From NCBI GenBank assembly GCA_020846515.1, contig JADLDX010000411.1, positions 1-5,176 of the forward strand: a DNA stretch of 5,176 bases, read 5' to 3'. Under the pieces are notes generated by a model, which saw only the letters and a list, made by a program, of their open reading frames with translations, had not been told where the DNA came from and searched no databases. This DNA comes from Pirellulaceae bacterium (GTDB taxonomy: Bacteria; Planctomycetota; Planctomycetia; Pirellulales; Pirellulaceae). The position numbers and the translations under genes are program-made. This document shows positions 1-5,176 of the stretch, in pieces (the first letter of the stretch is position 1; each line of letters opens with the position of its first letter).

Positions 1-1315
1 GATATCGCGATAACACCTCCGCCGGCTTTTCCTCCGCGTTCTCTGTAAACAATCGATAAGGCATGTCTAACCCGAACAGCGTGAGCGTGTGGTAACCACG
101 GGATTGAAGTTCGGGCGAAAGAATCGAAGGATCCGTCAACGTGTGGCAGTAAATCTCAAAGGGCGGGCTGGATGGCACACAACCGCGAGCAGCCTCTTCA
201 TAAGAGCGTTGCATTTGTTGGTAACCTTCGCCAACATGAAACGAACCTGTGAATGCCAGCTGACTGGATGTGTCCTGCGCTTTGAGCTGCGGTAGACTCT
301 GGAGCAACATGTTTACCTTGGTCACCGAGCCTTCATCAATCGCTCGTGGATTCCAGGTCTGGCCACATAGCCGTGCTAGCGTGCGTGGACCCGCATTAAC
401 GAGTACATACTTGGCGTCTATCTCTCGCGCTTGATCGAGATGTGTAAAGCCAATCGTGTGCAAGCGACCGGTCGTCAAACGCTCTACTGATGCACCACAC
501 AAAATTTCAACTGCCGACTTCTGACAGCATTGAACGAGCGCATCGGTTAGCGATTGCATACCACCCACCGGTACTCGCCACTCCCCAGTCCCTTGACCAA
601 TGGTATGGTAAAGGAAACAGCGATTCTGTAGCAAGGTTTCATCGTGTGCGTGAGCGAACACGCCAATTTTGGCATCCGTGAGTATGAGGCCCCGCACGAG
701 ATCATCCGCGATGGCGGCTTCCAGAGCTTCCCCCAATGGCTGCTCGACAAATGCATGCCACGCCGCTATTTGCGAACGACTAAGGTTGCGTTTAAAGGCT
801 GATCGCGATTGGAGTGGCAAGAGCAGAGAAGGCCAAATATATTCGGCCAGCGACTGCTGCCACTCAAGCCAATGCTGATACTTATGCCACACCTCGTCGG
901 AACCACATAGCTGACGCATGGATGCGCGAGAAAGGTCGGCTGATTCGTTGGACATCACCAAGGCTGACGGCGTTTTATCAGCCAGCAGATAAGGCGTACA
1001 TGAGGCAATGCTCCGCCGACGCGTTTGAAAGTTCAATTGCAAGTCGTCGACGATCAACTGCGGTAACAACGATACGAGATAGGAGTATCGCGAAAGGCGA
1101 GCATCGAATTCAGGAAAGACTCTCTGCGAAACGGTAGCACCACCCGGCTCATCCTGGCGTTCCAAGACCGCCACGCTTAGCCCGTGCTTTGCCAGGTAGG
1201 CCGCCGCAATCAATCCATTATGTCCACTTCCGATGATGACAGCATCGTAGGTTGTTTTGCAAAGACCGCTGGTCTTGGGCACTTCGACACGTCCCATTCC
1301 GGATTTAAAGCACAT
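1..1315 (-). CDS. FAD-dependent oxidoreductase, phytoene desaturase/PYROXD2-like (C-terminus cut by window edge)
   Basis: An open frame without stops runs from an ATG at 1315 off the left edge, giving 438 residues. Near the N-terminus a Rossmann beta-alpha-beta FAD-binding fold is plain: YDAVIIGSGHNGL (residues 23-35, GxGxxG at 29-34), the acidic E52 after the second strand, and EPGGAT at 56-61. SRYSYLVSLLP (75-85), HTIGQGTGEWRVPVGGM (237-253) and DAKYVLVNAGP (300-310) match the usual order of conserved blocks in phytoene desaturase-like flavoproteins. The MPY near the visible end also recalls the human PYROXD2 branch. Family members are about 500-580 residues, so roughly 80-140 residues, including the C-terminal FAD-contact motif, lie outside the window. 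The substrate cannot be told: relatives desaturate carotenoids or oxidise unknown substrates, and no carotenoid gene is visible here. The start is uncertain. In-frame ATGs at 1315 and 1297 and a GTG at 1282 all lie before the FAD motif, and none has a strong ribosome binding site. No signal peptide is seen, so it is probably cytoplasmic. Family is confident; function is not. Confidence 0.93.
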   Translation of the reverse strand, partial: MCFKSGMGRVEVPKTSGLCKTTYDAVIIGSGHNGLIAAAYLAKHGLSVAVLERQDEPGGATVSQRVFPEFDARLSRYSYLVSLLPQLIVDDLQLNFQTRRRSIASCTPYLLADKTPSALVMSNESADLSRASMRQLCGSDEVWHKYQHWLEWQQSLAEYIWPSLLLPLQSRSAFKRNLSRSQIAAWHAFVEQPLGEALEAAIADDLVRGLILTDAKIGVFAHAHDETLLQNRCFLYHTIGQGTGEWRVPVGGMQSLTDALVQCCQKSAVEILCGASVERLTTGRLHTIGFTHLDQAREIDAKYVLVNAGPRTLARLCGQTWNPRAIDEGSVTKVNMLLQSLPQLKAQDTSSQLAFTGSFHVGEGYQQMQRSYEEAARGCVPSSPPFEIYCHTLTDPSILSPELQSRGYHTLTLFGLDMPYRLFTENAEEKPAEVLSRY

Positions 1316-1323
1316 TCGATCGC

Positions 1324-1370
1324 AAAAAACAGTTTGGCAGATTCTACTTTCACCGTTTGAATCTGAAACT
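1324..1370 (-). terminator. Intrinsic-terminator-like hairpin after the HEAT-like gene
   Basis: Read on the minus strand, AGTTTCAGATTC (1370-1359) pairs with GAATCTG-CC-AAACT (1344-1331). This gives 12 base pairs with a 2-nt bulge and a 14-nt loop, followed by G and six T (1329-1324). The stem begins inside the TAA stop codon of the HEAT-like gene. No T-run follows the plus-strand reading, so the signal points in the direction of the genes. The stem is AT-rich, so its strength is uncertain. The T-run ends 8 nt before the first possible start of the oxidoreductase, so it could also act as an attenuator or a translation-blocking structure. Confidence 0.6.
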
Positions 1371-1975
1371 TATGGCACACCGCCATTCAACTTCGCTGGC
1401 CAGAGTGTACGGTACTTCTTTTGATACTTGACGTCCTGCTCTAGCGCGATTAGATCGTTCGCCATAGCGAGTAGCGTTGGGCTTGGCGCCACATCGTACA
1501 GCTTGCGGAGGCCTTCGAGGATGTCGTAACGAATCAAAGTGCAGTTTGGATGAGTCACGCATTCCAAAAACCAACCTTCGAATGCTGCCAATACCTTCTT
1601 GCGATGTCGTTCGCTGACACAAGCAACTTTCCACATGGATTGCAGGGCATGTCGAGCAGTTACGAAACGCTCGTCTTTGACCACTTCAAAAAGCTGCTTG
1701 AAGTCGCGAAGGATCCGCTCCGAGTGATCACTCTTGGCGAGATTGCATAGAACTTGAGCGGCAATGGATCGATGTCGGTTATTCTTGTTGGTAAGTTGCG
1801 CAAAGACTTCGTCCAGAGCCGCATCCGCCCACGAAACGGGCTTTTCGGTGGTTCGTAAAATCACCTGAAAGGCGGCTCCCTGCAATTCACGGTCCGCGCT
1901 CCAGAGCTGTTCGAAACATTCCGGCAGCTCGGCGACAGATTTTGCTTTTCTGGATGTTCCCAATGCGCGAGCCAT
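1370..1975 (-). CDS. Small HEAT/ARM-repeat-like helical protein
   Basis: This gene encodes 201 residues and ends in TAA. I chose the ATG at 1975 because AAGGAG lies 5 nt upstream of it. The same frame can be extended to an ATG at 1996 or a TTG at 2047, but neither has a ribosome binding site, and the TTG falls in the predicted -35 box. The sequence looks all-helical, with amphipathic segments such as NRHRSIAAQVLCNLAKSD (66-83), DERFVTARHALQSMWKVA (101-118) and TLIRYDILEGLRKLYDV (146-162). Their spacing and small-residue pattern resemble HEAT or ARM alpha-solenoid repeats, which usually serve as protein-binding scaffolds. There is a basic tail (VKYQKKYRTLWPAK, 182-195). No signal peptide, membrane segment or catalytic motif is visible, so it is probably cytosolic. 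Its own promoter, inverted repeat and terminator suggest separate transcription. The repeat assignment is by eye and the binding partner is unknown. Confidence 0.8.
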   Translation of the reverse strand: MARALGTSRKAKSVAELPECFEQLWSADRELQGAAFQVILRTTEKPVSWADAALDEVFAQLTNKNNRHRSIAAQVLCNLAKSDHSERILRDFKQLFEVVKDERFVTARHALQSMWKVACVSERHRKKVLAAFEGWFLECVTHPNCTLIRYDILEGLRKLYDVAPSPTLLAMANDLIALEQDVKYQKKYRTLWPAKLNGGVP

Positions 1976-1980
1976 GCGAG

Positions 1981-1986
1981 CTCCTT
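1981..1986 (-). promoter_or_regulatory. Ribosome binding site that sets the HEAT-like start
   Basis: AAGGAG on the minus strand lies 5 nt before the ATG at 1975. It is the best Shine-Dalgarno match in the window and decides this start against the two longer in-frame options. Confidence 0.75.
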
Positions 1987-2017
1987 GTTGATTCATAAGC
2001 ACGTTAAACGTCCCAGC

Positions 2018-2047
2018 ATGATAGGCAATTTCCCGATTGCCTGGCAA
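2018..2047 (-). promoter_or_regulatory. Sigma70-like promoter for the HEAT-like gene
   Basis: On the minus strand TTGCCA (2047-2042, five of six against TTGACA) is followed after 18 nt by TATCAT (2023-2018, five of six against TATAAT). A transcript would start near 2011, giving a short leader of about 35 nt that contains the AAGGAG site and leads to the ATG at 1975. The fit of promoter, leader length, ribosome binding site and start supports the call, but a match of this quality can occur by chance. Confidence 0.55.
2023..2042. promoter_or_regulatory. Inverted repeat filling the promoter spacer (possible operator)
   Basis: AGGCAAT-N6-ATTGCCT is a perfect 7-6-7 dyad of 20 bp. It fills the spacer between the predicted -35 and -10 boxes and touches the last base of the first and the first base of the second. 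A repressor bound here would block RNA polymerase, while a spacer-distorting activator of the MerR kind would also sit in this place. No regulator gene is in view. In RNA it could form a small hairpin, but the predicted transcript starts downstream of it. Confidence 0.45.
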
Positions 2048-2080
2048 GCGGCGTTACGGCAATTTGGCTCTGCGCGTCGA

Positions 2081-2120
2081 TACGTCCGACTCGAGATTTA
2101 GTGACTCAGAATCGGACGTA
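2081..2120 (-). terminator. Strong stem-loop in the gap after the secreted-protein gene
   Basis: On the minus strand TACGTCCGA (2120-2112) pairs perfectly with TCGGACGTA (2089-2081). The stem continues inward as TTC with GAG (one G-U pair), a single bulged T, then GAG with CTC. That makes about 15 base pairs around a 9-nt loop, TCACTAAAT. It lies 61 nt past the TGA of the secreted-protein gene and 33 nt before the predicted -35 box of the next gene. No T-run follows, so it is not a classic intrinsic terminator. It could be a U-less terminator, a 3'-end protecting structure, or a DNA dyad for a regulator. Confidence 0.45.
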
Positions 2121-2181
2121 ATATGGCGGAAGATGTTCCAGGACCAGTTGCTTTCAGAAGCAGAGATTCAACGGATTAGCG

Positions 2182-5034
2182 TCAATTGCCTCGTGGCGGG
2201 ATCAAGATGGGACCGCGCCGAAGTTTATCGGGAATATTCAAATTGGCTGGGTCGCTGTGCAGTTTATTAAGCTGAAAATCGAGTTGTGTCTCTCGCTGGC
2301 TTAACGTTATGCTCTTGCCAGCCGGCGCAAAACCGGCTGACTCCACTTTCACGCTGTACGATCCGGCGTTCAGCGGAGTAGTGTATACACCGTTGGGCCC
2401 GGTCCGCCCGATGGCCACGCGTTTGGCGCCTAACATGACGATTACTTGAGCTCCTACCAAGGGCGTGGATATAGGCCGGATGTTTGTCGCTGGCCGAGCG
2501 TCTCGCTGGAACACTTGCACTTTTAGGACAAGCTGGCCAATGGGATCGTCAGGTTGGACCGCATTCGGCCTCAACACGATGCGTTCAACCACATCGCTCT
2601 GCGCGATAGTGATGCTCTTAGTCGATGGACTGAAACCTGCTTTTTCGACTCGAACGGTATAGCTACCAGTTCTCAATCGCGTTGAGAGCTGTCCACGCAT
2701 GTCCGTGACGCCGGAAGTTAGTGTTTGGCCACCCATGACGATCTGAATTTTCGCATTGGCGACAACTCTCATAGCGCCGACCGGCTTGGCGTCTTGCTCG
2801 ATTACGGCAATAGTTAGAAGATGGTCGGACGGTACTAGCGTGGACCGCTTGAGTACATATCGAAGTGGTGAAAGACCAGCTTGAACGACCAGTGGCGAAT
2901 CGAGCGTCTCATAACCGCGCGCTCGGATGGTCACTTGATACCTTTCGGGAGCCATGCGCATCACAAATGCACCTTGATTATCTGTGACAGACTTTTCAAA
3001 GGTCTGGCCATGTGTGCATACGACCTCAGCGCCAGCGACGGGTACGAAACGGCCTGGCAGGCCCTCGGCCACAACCGTGCCAGAGACGCGTTGCAGTGGG
3101 TCGCTCTGAATAGTTCCACGCTCGGTTCGCTCAATAATAAAATACTTCTCGTGCGTTGTGGCGCTGATGGCGACCTGTTCCAGCACTTGCTTAAATCCAG
3201 CTGGTGGTTCAACTCGTACCTGATACTGGCCTACATGAACGTCGACTTGATAGTGACCATTAGAAGCGGTGGTAGCGAAGGCAGACACCGGCGGATTGCT
3301 TGGATCGATTCGTTGCCAAAAGAGTTTAGCATTGGGCACGGAACGCAATTGGCCGCTGAGTTCTCGGTAGGCCACATAGCCCTCAACTAAATGAGGTTTA
3401 GCGATGGGCGGATCATGTGGCGGTCGCGGTGTATCATCGGGTTTGCGAGGCCCTGGGCGATCGACGTTGGGCGAAGCAATAGGTTCCAGAGTCAAGGTCA
3501 GCGTATTGGTGCCTTCAATCGTCACATCAAACGATGAACCTCCGGGTTTGTAACCCGTCGTTTGCGCTAAAACTGTAAAGCTGCCAGCGCGTTTAAGAGT
3601 AAGCGCAGCCGAACCATGAATGTCAGTGACGCCTCGTACCGACTCGGCCAATGTTTCGCCGGAATGTCTGGCCAGCAGTTTAGCGCCCGCTATTGGTCGC
3701 TTGGTGGTGACGTCCAAAACAGACACACGCAAAGTAATGTTAGAAGGTGGAGTCGTCGTTTGCTTGTTGAGTTCAATACCGACTTCATGAGTTTGTCCCA
3801 AGAGCACGCTACCGGAAGCTGTTCCGCTAGTGTAACCGTCTAGGAAGGCCGTGGCCGTGTAGGTACCTGCGTCTGGGACTGGGATCAGTGCATGCCCAGT
3901 CGCATCGGTTATCGACTCGAGCGCAGCGTGTGTATCTGCTTTAGCTTTTGTGAGCGAGACGCGGGCACCGGCCAACGGCAGCACTTCGGTTTGGTCCTTG
4001 ATTCGCGCAAAGACAAAGACTTCAAGCGAAGTCTTGGGGGCAGGAACTAGTCGGGCTCGTAGGGTGAGATTGATCAGGCTGTAGCGATCAGCCAACACAA
4101 ACACCGGTGGCGAGGCAGAGTTAGGAAAACCATCCGCGCTGGCGGTCACGCGATAGGTGCCTGCCGGTAAACGCTGTGTAAATGAGCCATTAGTTGCCAC
4201 CTGAACCGCCAGCGGCATGGGCTTGGCATTATCCAATGAAGCGATTTCGACTCGGACCGGTGGCGTTGGTAGACTCGAATCGACGATCGTGACCGTGCCA
4301 CGAATACCTTGTTGCCCAGAGACAACCTCCAATGGTTTACGAACGAGCGCGAATTCGCGCTGGCTGGTAGTATTGGCTTTAACAATAATCGGTTCAAGTT
4401 CGATCAGTTGTTCGAAGTCAACGGCGTTGATACTGGCAGTATAGCTACCTGCTTCCAACTCTACTTTGTAATCACCAGTGGCTTGGCTACCGTCACTGCT
4501 TCCGCGACTTTCCAGGATGCGGAACTCTGTCGAGTCGGATCGGCGCAAGACAATGCGCGCATGGGCAATGCCCGTTACGGGTGTGACGCCTTTTTCAACG
4601 ACTCGTCCTTGCAAAGTTCCCAACTGCCTGGTGGGAATTTTGGGCGGCGTGCGAGTCGGGTCATCGACCCCCTTGGTCATGGAAAAATTGAAGATGGCGT
4701 AGCCTTGACTCTGCGTCAGGCGGATACCACGACCACTTTCATCGCTGCGATAGCCAGCAGCCTTGAGCTGGTAGCGATACTCACCTGCTGGCAGGTCCAC
4801 CAGGTAGTATCCATTTTTGTCGGTTGTCGTCTCCGCTACAGGTTTGCCAGCGGAATCTGCGAAGGAGACAGTCGCTTGGGCGACGACTCCCAGATATTCA
4901 CCGCTTTCAGCGTGTCCTAAGACGCGCCCATGTACGCCAGAGTTACCCGCAGCCACAGCGCGACCGGATGCTGCGACCAATGCGGTTGCTATTAGCATAC
5001 AAGCTACCGAACGAAGTGCTGTTAAAGGGTGCAT
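2182..5034 (-). CDS. Secreted protein of nine carboxypeptidase-regulatory-like modules
   Basis: This gene encodes 950 residues from the ATG at 5034 to the TGA at 2182-2184, with AAGGA 9 nt before the start. Residues 1-29 form a Sec signal peptide: R8, a hydrophobic core at about 10-22, and AVAA at the probable cleavage site. The mature protein is a chain of nine beta-sandwich modules at about 33-121, 139-233, 242-330, 335-425, 432-519, 548-637, 648-731, 738-824 and 833-924. Each carries a tDxxGxy-type turn followed by an AGxYxVxVxxxGY-type strand, typical of the carboxypeptidase regulatory-like (transthyretin-like) superfamily. A proline-rich linker at about 519-548 splits the chain into five plus four modules. 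No protease, glycosidase, TonB-dependent barrel, LPXTG, PEP-CTERM or transmembrane anchor is visible. The tail (925-950) is basic and proline-containing. The only cysteines I see are C12 in the signal and C673. I infer an extracytoplasmic structural, adhesive or matrix role; the ligand is unknown. Confidence 0.95.
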   Translation of the reverse strand: MHPLTALRSVACMLIATALVAASGRAVAAGNSGVHGRVLGHAESGEYLGVVAQATVSFADSAGKPVAETTTDKNGYYLVDLPAGEYRYQLKAAGYRSDESGRGIRLTQSQGYAIFNFSMTKGVDDPTRTPPKIPTRQLGTLQGRVVEKGVTPVTGIAHARIVLRRSDSTEFRILESRGSSDGSQATGDYKVELEAGSYTASINAVDFEQLIELEPIIVKANTTSQREFALVRKPLEVVSGQQGIRGTVTIVDSSLPTPPVRVEIASLDNAKPMPLAVQVATNGSFTQRLPAGTYRVTASADGFPNSASPPVFVLADRYSLINLTLRARLVPAPKTSLEVFVFARIKDQTEVLPLAGARVSLTKAKADTHAALESITDATGHALIPVPDAGTYTATAFLDGYTSGTASGSVLLGQTHEVGIELNKQTTTPPSNITLRVSVLDVTTKRPIAGAKLLARHSGETLAESVRGVTDIHGSAALTLKRAGSFTVLAQTTGYKPGGSSFDVTIEGTNTLTLTLEPIASPNVDRPGPRKPDDTPRPPHDPPIAKPHLVEGYVAYRELSGQLRSVPNAKLFWQRIDPSNPPVSAFATTASNGHYQVDVHVGQYQVRVEPPAGFKQVLEQVAISATTHEKYFIIERTERGTIQSDPLQRVSGTVVAEGLPGRFVPVAGAEVVCTHGQTFEKSVTDNQGAFVMRMAPERYQVTIRARGYETLDSPLVVQAGLSPLRYVLKRSTLVPSDHLLTIAVIEQDAKPVGAMRVVANAKIQIVMGGQTLTSGVTDMRGQLSTRLRTGSYTVRVEKAGFSPSTKSITIAQSDVVERIVLRPNAVQPDDPIGQLVLKVQVFQRDARPATNIRPISTPLVGAQVIVMLGAKRVAIGRTGPNGVYTTPLNAGSYSVKVESAGFAPAGKSITLSQRETQLDFQLNKLHSDPANLNIPDKLRRGPILIPPRGN
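2263..4938 (-). repeat. Nine tandem protein modules of about 95-115 residues
   Basis: The conserved aromatic of the GxY core falls at residues 86, 198, 294, 392, 486 (Phe), 604, 699, 792 and 893. The spacings are 112, 96, 98, 94, 118, 95, 93 and 101 residues. The 118-residue step contains the proline-rich linker. Modules 8 and 9 are the closest pair (GSYTVRVEKAGFSPSTKSIT against GSYSVKVESAGFAPAGKSIT), which suggests a later duplication. Their DNA differs clearly, so this is an old protein repeat and not a fresh DNA duplication. Confidence 0.85.
3391..3480 (-). other. Proline-rich interdomain linker of the secreted protein
   Basis: Residues 519-548 hold about ten prolines together with Asp, Arg, Lys and His, for example RPGPRKPDDTPRPP at 526-539. 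The stretch is low in hydrophobic residues and probably forms an extended spacer between modules 5 and 6. A shorter proline-containing linker, DDPTRTPPKIPTRQ, lies at 124-137 between modules 1 and 2. Confidence 0.75.
4948..5034 (-). other. Signal peptide of the secreted protein
   Basis: Residues 1-29 show R8, a hydrophobic core VACMLIATALVAA (10-22) and small residues at A26-A29, as expected for Sec export and signal peptidase I cleavage near 28-30. C12 lies at the start of the core and is not in a lipobox, so a lipoprotein is unlikely. Confidence 0.85.
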
Positions 5035-5043
5035 GCTCGTGTA

Positions 5044-5048
5044 TCCTT
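5044..5048 (-). promoter_or_regulatory. Probable ribosome binding site of the secreted-protein gene
   Basis: AAGGA on the minus strand lies 9 nt before the ATG at 5034. The spacing is slightly long but acceptable, and the signal peptide that begins at this ATG supports the start independently. Confidence 0.55.
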
Positions 5049-5100
5049 AGTGATGCCAGTTGCCGTGAGTGCCCAGTATGGTTCTTACGCTCGTGACTAC

Positions 5101-5129
5101 ATGCTGAGCAGTCGAACTCCGACCAGCAT
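5101..5129 (-). other. Imperfect dyad in the leader of the secreted-protein gene
   Basis: On the minus strand ATGCTG (5129-5124) pairs with CAGCAT (5106-5101), and inside it GTCG (5123-5120) pairs with CGAC (5114-5111). One side carries a 4-nt bulge and the loop has 5 nt. It lies 66 nt before the start codon. It could be a leader structure or a protein-binding dyad. The rest of 5035-5176 holds the ribosome binding site, no gene, and no promoter I can defend. Confidence 0.3.
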
Positions 5130-5176
5130 CGGTGGGTGTTCTGGGTCGATGTGCAATTGATTGAATTCATATCGCA

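Noticed and set aside
814..1137. Plus-strand open frame of 107 codons
   Set aside because: It is antisense to the FAD oxidoreductase, whose motifs run continuously through this stretch on the minus strand.
1313..1372. Possible read-through fusion of the HEAT-like protein and the oxidoreductase
   Set aside because: The two are in the same frame with only the TAA at 1370-1372 between them, but one in three gene pairs is in frame by chance. There is no suppression signal, and a terminator-like hairpin overlaps the stop.
1976..2047. Extended N-terminus of the HEAT-like protein starting at TTG 2047 or ATG 1996
   Set aside because: The extension covers the predicted promoter and the ribosome binding site, and neither start has a Shine-Dalgarno match. 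The ATG at 1975 has a strong one.
2319..2339. GC-rich 7-bp inverted repeat CAGCCGG-N7-CCGGCTG
   Set aside because: It lies inside the coding sequence of module 9 over Ala-Gly-Phe-Ala-Pro-Ala-Gly codons. It is more simply explained by codon choice and has no T-run where a terminator would need one.
2881..3390. Plus-strand open frame of 169 codons
   Set aside because: It lies antisense inside the secreted-protein gene, whose modules 6 and 7 run through without a break. It shows no domain, and its existence follows from the codon use of the other strand.
4309..4920. Plus-strand open frame of 203 codons
   Set aside because: It is antisense to modules 1-3 of the secreted protein, has no recognisable family or ribosome binding site, and the opposite frame is clearly coding.
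4999..5001. C12 of the secreted protein as a lipoprotein cysteine
   Set aside because: Residues 9-12 are Ser-Val-Ala-Cys at the start of the hydrophobic core, whereas a lipobox follows the core and needs Leu, Val or Ile at -3. A signal peptidase I site fits better.
5127..5151. Short inverted repeat CATCG-N15-CGATG in the far leader
   Set aside because: Arms of 5 bp with a 15-nt loop are expected by chance, and it competes with the better dyad at 5101-5129.
1..5176. CRISPR array, tRNA, rRNA, insertion sequence ends or attachment sites
   Set aside because: I saw no regularly spaced direct repeats, no cloverleaf or rRNA-like sequence, no transposase and no terminal inverted repeats.

Overview
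The window reads as bacterial DNA of moderate GC, by eye slightly above 50%, with three genes that all run on the minus strand. The mix of a long secreted protein built from carboxypeptidase-regulatory-like beta-sandwich modules, a small HEAT-like protein and a PYROXD2-type flavin oxidoreductase would fit Planctomycetota (Pirellulales-like). No marker gene is present, so that assignment is a guess from gene content. All plus-strand open frames look like antisense shadows of the minus-strand genes.

Layout in the direction of transcription (high to low coordinates). 5035-5176 is a non-coding leader with a plausible ribosome binding site and a small imperfect dyad but no recognisable promoter. 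2182-5034 encodes a 950-residue exported protein with a signal peptide, nine tandem modules of roughly 95-115 residues, a proline-rich linker between modules 5 and 6, and no catalytic domain or surface anchor that I can see. The gap 1976-2181 is rich in signals: a strong stem-loop (2081-2120), then a sigma70-like promoter whose 18-bp spacer is filled by a 7-6-7 inverted repeat, then a clear AAGGAG ribosome binding site. 1370-1975 encodes a 201-residue HEAT/ARM-like helical protein. It is followed at once by a hairpin and T-tract resembling an intrinsic terminator (1324-1370). The third gene starts at about 1315 and runs off the left edge; its 438 visible residues are an FAD-dependent oxidoreductase of the phytoene-desaturase/PYROXD2 group.

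Despite their shared direction the three genes do not look like a simple operon. The HEAT-like gene appears to have its own promoter, possible operator, ribosome binding site and terminator. The terminator lies only 8 nt before the first possible start of the oxidoreductase, which raises the question of how that gene is expressed. I see no evidence that the three products share a pathway, and no clear sign of a new defence or mobile system. The best leads are the regulatory architecture around the HEAT-like gene and the enzyme-free nine-module secreted protein.
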